A DNA stretch of 64,000 bases from Vespa crabro (Eukaryota; Arthropoda; Insecta; Hymenoptera; Vespidae), in contig NC_060960.1 in the NCBI RefSeq assembly GCF_910589235.1, positions 5,310,339 through 5,374,338 on the forward strand. The letters are read 5' to 3'. Under the pieces are notes generated by a model that was not told the DNA's origin, did no database searches, and worked only from the letters and a program-made list of their open reading frames with translations. Made by a program: the position numbers and the translations under genes. Below, piece after piece: positions 14,210 to 27,625 of this stretch; position 1 is the first letter of the stretch; each line of letters starts with the position of its first letter.

Positions 14210-15142
14210 ATGTCGGAACGGGAGGACAATGTTTACAAGGCGAAACTAGCCGAACAAGCCGAACGCTATGACGGTGAGTGGATATTTTTCTGGGTAAGGG
14301 AGCCGGCCTGGGTCAAAATGGAAATCGACAAAATCGGTAGGAGAGTGGAACTACTCGGCTCTCCTACATTAAACCCACCCATTCAACCGTTTACCTTTCA
14401 TTCTCTTTCTCTCTGATTATGAATTTCCTCTTTTCCATAAATTCGATAAATGAAGTCGGAACGAGATTTCCGAGGAAACATATAATCGCTATGAACCTCG
14501 CGAGATCTGTCAAAAGTCGTGGAAGAAACGTCAAGCGTGAGACTAGCGTTGCCCGGTTCATAAAAAAGAAGCCGGCGAGCTATGAAATTTTTTTTTCTTT
14601 CGATGGCTCATGTCATTTCTCATTCTTGACGATAGCGGGGAAGCTTATTCAGGAATATCGACGATCCTGCGGCTCTCCCTTTTTCTCCTCCCCCTTCTCT
14701 CTCTCTTTCTCCTCTCTCTTTTCCGCTCTCTCTCTATTCTTCTTTACCTTTCTCTACTTCTTTCTTTCCTTCCTTCTCTCTCTTTCTCTCACACACACTC
14801 GTTTGCTCGCTCGCTCGTTCGTCGTTCGCTCGCTCGCTCGCTCGCGACGTCGTCAGCGCTGGAGCAACGGCGAGGTAGCGTTGCTAGGCGTACTGTGTTC
14901 GGCACTTTGAGGGGCCTCATCGTCCAGATAACCAGACAAGTCGGTCCTTCACCGTATAGCGTGACGCATAGATCGACAACGGAGAAGTTAAGATTCGCTT
15001 TAAAAAGCCGCGATGCCGGCTTTTACTACGACGGACACACGTAGTAACGCGTGTACCGCTCGTGGCATTTGGCCTTGAAGAACACAGAGAAATCGTACAA
15101 CCAATCGACGGGACCGGCTCGACCTTCGGCCTTCTCTTCTGT

Positions 15143-15219
<77 letters not shown>

Positions 15220-15570
15220 TTTTTACCTACCTACCTACCTATCCAGAAATTCTCCTGCTTTCCTTTCCGGCGACCCTTTGCCTTTTTCCTCGAACAGTTG
15301 CTCTTCTCTCTGCTATCTTCGTCCTCCTAAAATATTTGAAAATGGCGTAGGTGTCTTTCTCTAAGTAAGGGCGGAGGAGAAGGAGAAGAAATAACTTCGT
15401 TTCTCGTTACTAGTCGTGCTTGATACTTTTACTTCCATTCACGACGTACGACATATGTCCTATGCTATGTATGCTATTGTGAATGTACGCGTTTATAATA
15501 TTGGTGACTATGTACATATATCTATGTATATGTACTATATACTATATATATTTAGTTCAGTTCATGGATA

Positions 15571-15618
<48 letters not shown>

Positions 15619-16580
15619 CCAGTATACACCTATATACATATTATTCGCACGAATGCTGGACTTGGAGCTTGATAGAAAGTTCAAAGGAAAGTTCTGCAAA
15701 GTACGTTAGCGCCGTACTTTCTTCATCTTTTCCATGAGCGAGCGCGTTTATGTATGTAAAGGTTCCTTGGTAGAAACGTCGTAGGAATGGCAAGCGCGAG
15801 TCAAACGCCTCCTGCTTAGTCACTCATCGATCGTGCGTGGAATGGGATAGGTTAGGATGGTAGGAGGAAGGGCGGGAGGGAGGGGAATTGCTGCTGCTAA
15901 TGATCCTAAGGGGGCTAATGTTTCTCGCGTGATATCTATATATCGACAAGTAGAATGAGAAGAATGATAGATGGTAAAGAGTAACGAGAGATAAAAATAC
16001 AAAAAAAAGGAGAAAAAAAATTTAAGTAAAAAAGGTCGCGCATTCTGATATTCTGCATTGGATAAATATTATTCATTCGTCATTGGTTGATTGGCTCTCT
16101 TGCCAATGTATGAACATAAGATATATCGTAGGAATAAAATTTGTGATATTGACCTGTCTCTGGGTGTTATGCTTGTAAAGAATAACATGAAGAGAGAAGA
16201 TGAAACGAAACGTTCAAAAGAGAGGAGACGAAGGAATCGAAGGAGCCCGACATATGATACTTTTTCTTTATCTTTTCCTTTCGGGCGAGGAAAAAGGAAA
16301 GAGAGAGAAGGGTAAATCCGAGGGTTGCGGGAGTGAGAGAGAAAGGAGAGAAAAAAAGAGAATGGGTGAGAGAACTGTTAGAGCGGAGCTAAAGTTGAGG
16401 GGTAGTCACGAGCGTCGAGCGAAAGAGGCAGAGGGCGACCACGGCCGAAGGAAAGTATTGATCTGCTGCGCCCGCTACCTTACGTTTCCGTATATCTCGG
16501 CCGGTATACTTCGTTCCTCGTAATTCCGTCGCTAACGATTCCGATATACTTTTTCGTGAATTTCTTCTCTTTTTTACTTT

Positions 16581-16637
<57 letters not shown>

Positions 16638-18063
16638 CACTGTTTCTTTTTTTTTCTTGAGAATGATTTTATAATATTCGATTTACATACATAAATAGCT
16701 TGAAAAGATTTATTAAATGAATTCTCGTCTTAAATATTATTTCAAATGTATTTATCTTTATCGTCTGATGTATCGTACCATTTCGAATCTGTCAAAGATG
16801 AGACAAAAAGAGAGAGAGAGAGAAATTTTTTCTTATAACTCCTTTAAAATTGAAATAATCTGAAAATAATTGAAAATATACGAACGGGAGATGCTATCTA
16901 TCGAGGATAACATCGAATTTGGTTTGATAATACATGATAAAGGTAACGCGTGATACATAACGTGTGATTCTTTAAGACATATATCATTTACATTCGATTT
17001 TCAGTTTTCGAAAGGATTGAATAAAATAACAAAAGATAACGACGACGTATTACATTTTTTTGGAAGGTTATCACGACAAGAAAGTTGTATTAAACCACTT
17101 CGGGAAAGATCGGACATCGTTGAAACTGTAAACTCGTTATTACTTTTAAAATATGTATCTTATCGTGGTTTTATTTATTACTTTCTTTTTTCTTTTATTA
17201 TTTTCTTTTTGAATTTTTCTCTGTTCCTTTCTTTTTTTTTTATGCTCGTTCTCGTTAAAACGTTATAAAACGGAGAACATTACGTCAAACGAATGGTATG
17301 GAAATTTGAAATACTATTTACGATTCACGGTCAATACACGTGTGTACCATTAGACATTTTAATTTTCTTTTACATCGTTATTATTATTAAAAAATACACA
17401 AAACTCTTTTATAGCCATTGATATCGAACGTGAGTGTCCAATATATTTTGATATTCGGAATATATTTAATTGTCGGAAAGTTTATTGATTTTTCATAATA
17501 AAATAAAATACGAATTAAATATACAAATAAAATTTCGTACGAGTTTAAAGAAGTTGTAACTTATTATTGATCGACAATGATAACGCCTTTTCATGATTTT
17601 TATTTTCGTTCTCTGTAAGTTCATTAATCATTTATGAGTATGATAAAAGGGGAAAAAAAAAGAGGAAAAAAAAGAAAAATGTTGCTTGGGGATTCTACGA
17701 TCAAAACCTTTTTAATATAACGATGAAGCAATGAAAAAGAAGAGGATAAAGAAGAAGAAGAAGAAGAAGAAAGAAGGCGCGTCCTGTGGCAGCAAGGCGC
17801 CGCCATAGGTAATGTGTTGCTTTTTCTACCGAGCTATCGATCCTTGGAGGGAGAGCTGCGCCGAATTTCGACTGTGGTGGTCGCGCGTAAGCGTCAGAAA
17901 CTCCTCTCGTACGAGCCCGAACGTGTGCGGCCATTGCCAGCTTCCATCATAGCACCAATCAAAATGTTTCTTTCTCTTGAATTGTCGTTCTTTATTCTTC
18001 TTTTTTTTCTTTTCTTTTTTTTTCTCCTCACTTCCCACTTAACACCGATTGATGGATATGAGA

Positions 18064-18119
<56 letters not shown>

Positions 18120-18237
18120 AATTTTTCCTTGTTTCCTTCCAATTGAAAAAATGAATCGTGCATCCCCCCCCTCGATTATTCTTGCTTTTTTGCTCTTTGA
18201 TAAACGTAACTGAGATTTCAAAGCACGTTATATTGGA

Positions 18238-18292
<55 letters not shown>

Positions 18293-20672
18293 AATGGAGA
18301 TTTTCTCCATTAAAAACAGAAAAAAAAGCATGCATTTTATTGTGTATATAAAGTTATTCAAATAAATATGTTATAAAATGCTTTTTTTTTTATTTTTTTT
18401 ATTTTTTTGTACAAACTTCTCGAATATACATAAAAATACAGGTTTACATAAAATTTTTAGATTCTTTTATTACTATCTGATTTACCCTATATACAGAATG
18501 AATCACTTGTTTCACGTCATTATCTCGCTCTCAAGCAAAAAAGGAACACTAAGAACGGTTGCACACTTATACAATACTCATTTAGTAGTATACCTTCATT
18601 GTTATATCTTCTCTAATCCATTGAAACATTGACTTCCAACAAGTGACTCACTCTGTGTTTTACTCAATTCTGTTGTATTATCAATGAAAGGGACGTTGGA
18701 AGAAAGTACAGGTGTATTAAAGATAATGGTTATCTAGAAAAATACGTGTGCGTTAGATTGGTAAGCGTTAGTAAACGATCATAGATCACTATTCTGACGC
18801 ACATATATATATAAGAATTTTATGGATTTAACAGGCTTAATTCCATAAATTAACGATTAAAGATTCGAACAAATATGTAGTAATTTGGATTCGGAATTTA
18901 TTTCAATAGGCATATACTGCTTTTAATTAGAAAAAAGGTCAATAATCTTTTAATGGAGCTGCTAGGTAAAACAAAAAAAAGGAATAGCAATACATATTAA
19001 TACATTTGCAATTCGTATTTGGTATATTACAAGTATAATAAAAAACCTTCTAAAGTTAACAAGATTAATTATTTCAATAACGTATGTATATATATATATA
19101 TATATGAGTATGATTCGAAAAGACCTTTGAACATCGTAATATGTACAGCTCCATTTTGTTTCCTTTTGTATAATTTATAATTTGATTTCTTTGTCATTGC
19201 CATTACGACTCGATATTACTAAAATTGTTAAATAATTAATGTTGTTAAGATGAAGTATTCCTGAACGATATTATACGTAACAAAAGGCATTCCCTCGAGA
19301 CGATAAGTGTGAAAATATGATGGCAGAGTTTGATCGCTTTGTAACATTCTTTTTATTTATTAATTTAATAAATCATGCGATCATTTGTTTGCTTGAAATC
19401 TTAATTTAGAATGTAAAGTAAAAATCCTTGTTCATATGATACGTGAATATAAGAGGAAATTTGAAAAAAGTCGTTTATGTAAGGCTACGATAAATAAAAG
19501 TATCTAAGTATATCGTTCGCGCATGATCAGTGATATAATACCTGAATAGCGAGAGCACCTTTACGAAGTTCAAGGGTCAGCGGGTTAATATATGTCAGCG
19601 TACCTTTCCTACGCGATAACTTTTCTCATACGGAATAGAGCTGTGCTAAAAGTTAAATAAAGTATACGACAATTTCTGATATTGTTTTCGATTCTTCCAT
19701 CTGAGTTTATTCGATCGTATGGAAGAATTGAATATTGAGAGTTACAGGAACGTTCTCGAATTGTATGAAAAGGACGTGAGGACGACAAGGAACTACTTTG
19801 ATTGAAGTTACATAGGCGGAAGCAGATTTATGACCTTGAATAAAGTCGGAGAACCGTTTAAAACGCAAATTATCCGAATCCTTCGGTACAGTCTTTCCTC
19901 GGAACGAAGTCAATTATGATCCATCAAGAAAATTGTTAATTTTATATTAACGATAATTATTATATAAAATATAGCGAACGATGTTGCCTACTAGAATAGC
20001 AATGTATGTAGATAGGCATAGAAAGATTCAATATCTTAAATTATAGGTTTATTATGGATATTTGCTTTTTGTTTCTTTTTTTATTTTTTTTCTTTCCTTT
20101 TTTTTTTCTTTTTTTTTTCCAAACAAAAGCGAATATGAAAAGATAAATTATAATGACGACAGCATGTTGTCTTCGAAATTAACGGTATCATCGTTGACGA
20201 CAATGTTTGCCGGTCATATTTTGCAGAAATGGTTGAAGCGATGAAGAAGGTGGCCTCGCTGGACGTAGAACTCACCGTTGAGGAAAGGAATCTACTATCC
20301 GTCGCGTATAAAAATGTGATCGGTGCGAGGAGGGCATCATGGAGAATAATATCGAGTATCGAACAGAAGGAGGAGAACAAAGGTGCCGAGGGTAAGCTGG
20401 AGATGATCCGTCAGTACCGATCTCAAGTGGAGAAAGAGCTCAAGGATATTTGTGCTGATATACTGGGTGTCTTGGACAAACATTTGATACCATGTGCTTC
20501 GACTGGAGAGTCGAAAGTATTTTATTACAAAATGTAAGAAAATGCATTATACAATTATGCAGGATGTGTCATGTGATTTTAGTTGATATTGCAGTATTGA
20601 TAATAATCATCTTATAATAATATCAGTTAATAATAATTAGCTTCGACGAATGCTTTATTCTTTAAAATGTTC

Positions 20673-20720
<48 letters not shown>

Positions 20721-22159
20721 CGTCCTAACCTAACAGATCGTCGATCAACTCATAATAAGTCACGTGACCTACCTAATACGTTCCGTTTATTCCGTACACG
20801 ATCTGTCAAATGACTTATTACAAGTGTGCATTTGCACCTGTATTTTCAGTAATAAAATCAACAAATCGTCGATTTAATAAAGACAAATCTAGATAAAATA
20901 TTGACAGTACATTTATATTTCGATAAAATGATTTTTCGAAACATACCAAATAATTACTGTTTTTATTTTCTCTCCTTTTTTTTTTTTTTTTTTTTGATAT
21001 CTCTATTAATTAGCAAGATACACGACGCGTAACGAATCACGTGACGCATACTGTACATCGATCTTCTTTAATTCCTCACATTATACCATCGACGGTACTT
21101 TCTAACCGAAAGATATTTTTTCGTTCCGCACAGGAAGGGAGATTATCATCGTTACCTGGCCGAATTTGCAATTGGCAATGACAGGAAGGAGGCTGCAGAG
21201 AACTCTCTAGTAGCGTACAAAGCAGCAAGCGACATTGCAATGACCGAGCTACCACCAACTCATCCCATTCGTTTGGGATTAGCGCTTAATTTCTCCGTCT
21301 TCTATTACGAGATTTTGAACAGTCCTGATAGGGCGTGTCGCTTAGCGAAGGCTGCCTTTGATGACGCGATCGCAGAATTGGATACTCTGTCTGAGGAGAG
21401 CTATAAAGATTCCACCTTAATTATGCAGCTCCTTAGGGACAACCTCACGCTTTGGACGTCGGATATGCAAGGGGATGGTTAGTTTATTTCAGATAATGAT
21501 CGATTTAAGGATTATCTATTAACTCGTTTAATGCCCTGGGGTTCACCGATAATTTTTAATTACACCATGGGATTCACCTGCAACTATTAATGACATCATG
21601 GGATTCACCTGTAATTGTTAATAACACCATGGGGTTCATTGTGACTGACAATGTTGTAAGGAAAGTAATAAGAACGATTATACAATATTTCGACGCCATA
21701 AGCAAGTTATATGAAATTATCCCGGCATTCAACGCGTTAAAAAAAAACGCATTTCGTACTATTTCGAAAGTTTTCGAGAATTTTCGTTTGAAAAAAAAAA
21801 AAAAGAAAAAAATATATATATATAAATGTCTATATATCATTGTTGAAATTATTCAAAAGGAACGTCATCTAAATCTCGTGTCTTTTATCTTTTTAGATAT
21901 CTAATACAAATGTATAAAAAGTTTGTTGACCTTTTTAGGATAATAAACAAATAATTCACATTCCAATAAAAGTCCATTGTGAGATCTGCGCGGTACTAAG
22001 CGTGTTAAAATTAATCGTATTTCTTTGATTTATAAAATAAGACGAAAGTTTAAGTTTTCGCGAGTAAAACATATCGCTAATCTTTCTTATCTCTCGTTTG
22101 CAGGCGAAGGAGAGCAAAAGGAGCAGCTGCAGGATGTGGAAGATCAGGACGTATCGTAA
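14210..22159 (+). CDS. 14-3-3epsilon: 14-3-3 epsilon phospho-serine/threonine adaptor, complete, 4 exons
   Basis: This is a dimeric cytosolic adaptor that binds phosphorylated client proteins in Ras/Raf, PI3K, cell-cycle and polarity signalling. Exons: 14210-14273, 20227-20533, 21134-21477, 22104-22159. They total 771 nt, giving 256 residues (human epsilon has 255). The N terminus MSEREDNVYKAKLAEQAERYD is diagnostic of the epsilon isoform. The phosphopeptide-binding residues K50, R57, R130 and Y131 are all present. The family signature RNLLSVAYKNVIGARRASWR lies in exon 2, and the second signature (YKDSTLIMQLLRDNLTLW) in exon 3. The variable tail on exon 4 ends DVEDQDVS, as in insects. One oddity is glycine 77 (KGAEGKLEM), where I would expect Asp or Glu. 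The first intron is about 6 kb. Identity is certain; only UTR limits and alternative exons are unknown. Confidence 0.98.
15144..15217. repeat. (CT)n microsatellite
   Basis: About 74 bases of pure CT repeat in the 5' end of 14-3-3epsilon intron 1. It translates as Ser-Leu repeats in two frames, which explains the open frames around it. Confidence 0.95.
18061..18117. repeat. (GA)n microsatellite
   Basis: About 57 bases of GA repeat inside 14-3-3epsilon intron 1. Confidence 0.95.
18241..18288. repeat. Poly-T tract (48 T)
   Basis: An uninterrupted run of 48 T. It could be the poly-A end of an old minus-strand retroposed sequence, but no target-site duplication or retro body is evident. Confidence 0.9.
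20534..21133 (+). other. 14-3-3epsilon intron 2 with poly-T
   Basis: A 600-base AT-rich intron with a 44-base poly-T at 20675-20718 and a shorter one near 20978-20995. Nothing else is recognised. Confidence 0.7.
21532..21655. repeat. 31-bp tandem repeat, about four diverged copies
   Basis: Copies begin near 21532, 21563, 21594 and 21625. The shared core is CATGGGATTCACCTG or CATGGGGTTCA followed by an AT-rich tail. The spacing is exactly 31 bases between the clear copies. It sits in intron 3 of 14-3-3epsilon, between the exon for the last helix and the exon for the variable tail. Confidence 0.8.
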
Positions 22160-24450
22160 CTCTAGCCTTAGTGAGTGATGTCTTGCGCATATAAAACTGA
22201 GACACATGAAAAAAAAGCAAAAAACTCTTAATAACTCGTAAGCAAAAAAAAAACAATTCAAGCAGGTGACAGTTTGAAGTGGGAAGGGGAGATCTTTAGC
22301 GATCGCGTGACCTTAAGCACGCGCAACGTATGGTTACTCAAAAAGAAAATGAAAAAAATAATCGTATCATTCGATCCATACAAACACGTAAATACACACG
22401 GACTCTCACGTACATACATACGTACATAAACATATACATATACACATACAGACGCGCGTATATACATCGAGTTACGGTGCACATCAGAATTGTTGAAGCT
22501 ATAAAAAAGAAAAGAAAAAAAGAGAGTAAAGACAGACACCTTTGGGTTTACCACCGAGACTGGAAAGCATGTTTGGAAGAAAAAAAAAAAAAAGAGAGAG
22601 AAAAAAACAGGGAGAGAAAGGAAGAAGGGAAAGCATAGTAGGTGGGTGTGATTGCACGTGCGTGGGCGTGTGTATGTATGTTTGTATGTAAGTATGTATG
22701 CATGCATGCATGTGAGAAAGACAGAAAGAAAGAAAAAAAAGAAAGAGAGGGAGAGGAAAAGAAACATTGAGAAAAGTATACGGTTTTTATGAGATCCGTA
22801 AACGATCAAAATTAGCGTGATTTACGACGAAAAATATCGTTGACAAGCGCGATTTCGGTAAACAAATTGAGCTAATATAAATCATAATTAATTAAAGGTG
22901 ATAAAAATGTTCAAATGAAAGTGCGTGCGCGTGTTGTTGTTGGTCCTGTACGGTCGTAATATGTACGGCTCGTTCTAGCAGTATTCATACAGCGAGCAAG
23001 CGCCTCAGGAGAAGAAGATAATGAAGAAGACGAAGAGGAAGATGATGATGAAGAAAAAGAAGAGGAAGAAAAGAGATAAAGATGGAAAAGATCCGTGTCC
23101 CCACAACTTCCATTGTGTATACCGTACGCATTTTACAATAGAAAACAAACAAACGTCAATCGAGCCTACGGTGTGTGTTCGATTGTTCGTTCGTTCATTC
23201 GTATTACCCGGCCCCTAATCTCCTCCTCGTCCTTCTCCTCCTTCCCTGCTTTTTTACTGCGCGCATGATCGTCTCGCATGCCACGATAATAAAACGGTGT
23301 TACAACGTTTATACGCGTAAATCGAGCGTAAAACGATCAGTATATATATACATATATATATATGTATATATATATGTATGTATACATATATGTGTGTACG
23401 TGCGTCTGTATACATATGTATGTGTATGTATATGTATATACGAAGAATCCTCTAACACACAGAAAACCTTTCTCCTGAAGGAAGCAAGCAAGCGAGCGAG
23501 CGAGAAAAAGAGAGATAGAGATAGAGAGAAAGAGAGATCAATCGCGTCGTTCCTCTGTGAAACCGACGACGACGTCGACAACAATAAGAGGAAGGAAAAA
23601 GAGAAAAGAAAAAAAATAAGAAAATAATAATAATAATAATAAACGAGACCAAGAGTCAACGCATTCCGTGAATAGAAATTGATTTTACCGAAGCTTACGA
23701 TTCCTTTTTTTCATCGCCGTCGAAGAGAAGAGCGCGCGTTTGTTAAAAGAAAGAATAGGAAAATCATGGAGAGAAAAAAAAGAAGTAAGAAAGGGAAGAA
23801 GAGAAAATAGGATAATCGTCATCAACAACAACAACGTAGCCCCTCCCAAGAGTGAATAAATAAATAACTAAATAAATAAATAAAATAGTCAATGCAATAA
23901 ACACGCCCATTCAACCTGAATAACGGCTTCTTTCTCGAGAGCAAACATTACTATCTAATAATAAAATATTATAAATAATAATCTGCGAAAGAAATTAAGT
24001 ATTATTATATCGAATTTTAATATCAGACTTTTCATTGTAACTGCCTCTTTTTTTTTACGCTTCTCCGAGACAGAAAAAAAGGAAAGAGAAGGGAAAAAGG
24101 AGAAAGATTGAGAGAGAGAGAGAGAGAGAGAGATGCTTGTGTGTAGGTATTATTTGGGTCAAGGAGAAGTGTCGGGAAAAGAAAATAAAAAAGAAAGGGG
24201 GGGGGAAGAAAAAAGGAAGAAAGAATGGAGAAAAAACAAACCAAACCAACAAGAAAACGAAAACGAAACAGAAAAATATCAAGTTCTGCTGTAGAGGAGC
24301 CCTCCCCTATTTAGCGTTCTGTTTCACAGCAAAAAATAGCTGTTTAGCTAGTTTGTAATGTGGTTGTACATTTTCATACGCCCTTTGTGTAAACTATTAT
24401 CGATTGCTGTGGTATATAAATAATAACAGAATAAACGACTCTGTACCCTA
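22160..24450 (+). other. Probable long 3' UTR of 14-3-3epsilon
   Basis: This is sequence after the stop codon that holds no other gene. It is A/G-rich with TATG, GAAA and TAA simple repeats. AATAAA occurs near 23852-23886 (several), at about 23899 and at 24430-24435. The last is followed by a TATGTATGT stretch that could act as a downstream element, so the UTR may be about 2.3 kb. This is inference from signals alone. Confidence 0.45.
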
Positions 24451-25111
24451 CTTTCAAATCGTCCGCGAACGATTTCGCCTATGTATGTATGTCCTCATCA
24501 TCTCTTTTTTTTTTATTTATATTTTTTAATTTTTTTTTTAATTTTTTTTTTTTTTTTTTTTTTTTTTTTCGTCAATCACCTCTCATCGGTGCATACTCGT
24601 GAAGGATAATCCTCCCTCCACCATCACCACCACCACTATTACCATCATCATTCATCGTAATCACCAACAGTCCCTTTAGTTCTAATCGACTCGACCGATG
24701 ATGGATTTCATATCTCAGTTGGAAATATTTAATGTTAGATCGAAACAATTATTTCTTCTAATAAGACAGACTTACGTTGGATTCATCTGTGAAAATTATA
24801 TCTTGCATATATTTGATCTCATGATGAATAAAAGAAAAAAAAAAAGAAGGAAAGAAAAAAAAGAAACGGACAGAAAGTAAGACGACTTTACGCGTGCTGC
24901 GAGAAAGCGAAACGAATAGTGTCAATGATCGTGAATGTGACCTAAATGTCCTAAATTACATATCACTTTGTGTTCCGGAATAATTCGATGCTCTTTCTGA
25001 CTTAGATCACTTTCGTGATTATTGACTTAATTCGAAATTAAATGCAAATACTGAACGACGGCGATCAGTAATATTTATATTTAAATATTATAGTAATAGA
25101 GAATCGACAAT

Positions 25112-25180
<69 letters not shown>
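25112..25180. repeat. (AT)n microsatellite
   Basis: About 70 bases of AT repeat, with a single interruption near 25129, in the spacer after 14-3-3epsilon. Confidence 0.9.
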
Positions 25181-25184
<4 letters not shown>

Positions 25185-26646
25185 CGTGTACTCTTTTTAT
25201 CGATTTATGCGAATGAAATTCTTAAAAAAAATTTCGAAGTTACAATTATAAAAATGAACATAACCTAAGTATGAAGAGATTCATCAACATAGTTTTTTTT
25301 TTTTTTTTTTTTTTTTAATATCACTGAAAATAATGATATTCGTTTGAATCGATTACAATAGGATATATTGTATTTACATGATGCAAAGATTAATTAAGTA
25401 AAATGGAATTTGATAAAAGGGTAATGATCGACGACACCGTAAGTATGTATGTATGTATACGCGAAAAAATTTCCAACTTGTAATAGAGGCTATCAAAAGA
25501 GTGAACTTGATCCAACGCATATACTTTCTTCGATATCGTCAATATATCGGAGAGAAATTAAACAGTCGCGAGTAAAATTCACATATAAAAAAAACTCTTA
25601 TTAATAATAATAATAATAACAATAATAATAATAGTAATAATAACATTAATAATAATAATCAAAAAATTTGTGAATGTATAAAAGATCGAGAAATAGTCTC
25701 ATTTAATTACAAGATACGTTGGGTGTGTACGTAATGTTACGCGATCACGATATCAAATGCGTTTGATGATTAACTGTCGAGATTAATCTAAGAATATGCA
25801 GATGTGAAATTGCAACTATTAACTTTAATTATGACTATTAACTTGAACAATCGTTATGTTTTCCTTCTTTGGTAATATTAATTATCTTAAATATGTAAAA
25901 ATGGCGGCAGTCGGTACCAATTCTTCCAGGATTCAGATTCTTTTTTTCAACCAATCCCATTTGAAACGTTAAAAGATAATTATTATATATTGAGGTCATT
26001 ACACGTTGAAGTTTTCTCTAATAACCCATTCCAATTTTTAAATGGGAATATATTAATTATTAATAACGAATAAATTATTCTATACTTTTTCTTTAAGCGA
26101 CCGAAAAAATAAATATTGTTAATTCTAAAACGTATCCTCGAAAGTCGTATAAAGTACTTTTTGATATGATATATCTTCGATCTGAGAATTAGGTAGAAAA
26201 TTTTGTTATTAGTTTATTGTGAACGAGGATTCATGGAAATTTTGTATCGAGTGAATTTTCTGATATCATTTATGAGGTTATGTACGCTTCATATATTAAG
26301 AGAACTTGTTTTTCTTTCTTTCTTTCTTCTTTTTTTTCTTTTTTTTTTTTTTAACATTTTCTACACTCGTATGCGAATCATATCATGGTTCTCATATACG
26401 AAATAAGTAGCGATAAATTATCTAAATTATCATTGAATTAATCGATAACGTTATTGATAATCAAACTTTGTAAGTCTTATTTCAAGAAGATTGCGAATTA
26501 TTTTTTTACTTACATATTCTTTCTAAAAGCGTTTTCTTCGTATTAAATTTTCATTTCTTTATTCACTCGTGATATTTTCGATTTATCATATTGGTCAGTC
26601 GATCTTATCTCGTCTATTCTAATCGATTTATGCTTCTACTATGCTT

Positions 26647-26677
<31 letters not shown>

Positions 26678-27250
26678 ATTTCTCTTACACACGTACACAC
26701 ATACACAGCACGCGACGGACCGTTCGAAGGATATGAGCTCTTAACTTACGTCACTGCAATATAAATCGTTAGATCGAAAACTTCGATCGATTCTTTTGTG
26801 TATCGAGTTAGCGTATACTCGATGGATCGTGATTAAAGATTAATCGTAACCCTTCCTACGAACGAGTACTGGCTTAAGTCTGAAGACTTTGACGCGTTTG
26901 TTGTGTTGTTTCGATTAATAATCTATTTCGGACCACGCGCGTTCTTACGCTCTGTATTGCAACAAGTACGGTTATACATGGGTCTAGTGCCCTTCTTTTT
27001 CTGTAAAAGTAAACATTTTAAAGCTACAAATAAACGGACTATAAACGTCTGCTCTTTGTTACACTTTATTGCTAATAAGTAGAAATGGAAAGGAATGAAA
27101 AACATTCATTCTAGTAAAATACCAAGCATAAAAGTAAATAAATATTACTATGAATACAACGAGAGAATTGTTTTTATTTAAAAGGCATAATTAAAATTTA
27201 AGATGTTTTATTTTTATTTACTGTATATTGTATATATATATACTGTATAT

Positions 27251-27286
27251 TTCAGTATATTGTACTAGTCTGTACAATATACTGAA
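27251..27286. repeat. Perfect hairpin, 15-bp arms and 6-base loop
   Basis: TTCAGTATATTGTAC (27251-27265) is followed after six bases by its exact reverse complement (27272-27286). It lies downstream of the Mdh2 stop codon, beyond the AATAAA candidate at 27501-27506 on the minus strand. Confidence 0.85.
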
Positions 27287-27500
27287 TAATTTTAGAATAT
27301 TTCTTGTTTATGTATTTATCTTTTTTATTTTATTTCTTAAATAGAATCATATATTTCTATTAAACTATTTTTTATTTCATATATTAAACATTCGATAATA
27401 TTCGGTGGTTTAATCTATTTATCTATCGTGATAAATTTAGAGTGCAGAAACATATGTCTTGTTTCTATAGATTAAAATTCGCAAATTCATGTAAGCTGGT

Positions 27501-27506
27501 TTTATT
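27501..27506 (-). terminator. Candidate polyadenylation signal of Mdh2
   Basis: TTTATT on the plus strand reads AATAAA on the minus strand, about 120 bases after the Mdh2 stop codon. This is a plausible distance for a short 3' UTR. It is inferred from the motif only. Confidence 0.45.
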
Positions 27507-27625
27507 GGCACAAATCGTAACAAATTATGTTTCATCGATATGTCATAACCAGCTATCAACAAGAAGGCTACTTCTCCTGTTATTTGAAGAGTTGAGCTCT
27601 AAAGATACGTACAACCTGTATAATT

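Larger units (their letters stand above)
14274..20226 (+). other. 14-3-3epsilon intron 1, rich in simple repeats
   Basis: This 5.95 kb intron starts GC-rich (to about 15.4 kb) and becomes AT-rich. It contains (CT)n at 15144-15217, (AT)n at about 15573-15616 and 16588-16633, (GA)n at 18061-18117 and a 48-base poly-T at 18241-18288. The GC-rich first kilobase may carry regulatory sequence. The long open frames here are low-complexity (poly-Ser/Leu or Arg/Glu) and not genes. Confidence 0.65.
24451..27480. other. Spacer between convergent 14-3-3epsilon and Mdh2
   Basis: AT-rich with poly-T (about 24531-24569, 25291-25316), (AT)n at about 25112-25180, (TAA/TAC)n near 25603-25660 and a perfect 15-bp-arm hairpin at 27251-27286. 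An isolated AAAAATGGCGGCAG lies at 25897-25910. No gene is recognised. Confidence 0.6.

Noticed and set aside
14419..15364. Open frames of 100-163 codons after 14-3-3epsilon exon 1
   Set aside because: They lie in intron 1, are dominated by CT-repeat Ser/Leu/Phe runs and overlap each other in different frames.
18241..18288. Poly-T runs as signs of retroposed genes
   Set aside because: No coding body, no target-site duplication and no second feature of retroposition nearby. Slippage explains them.
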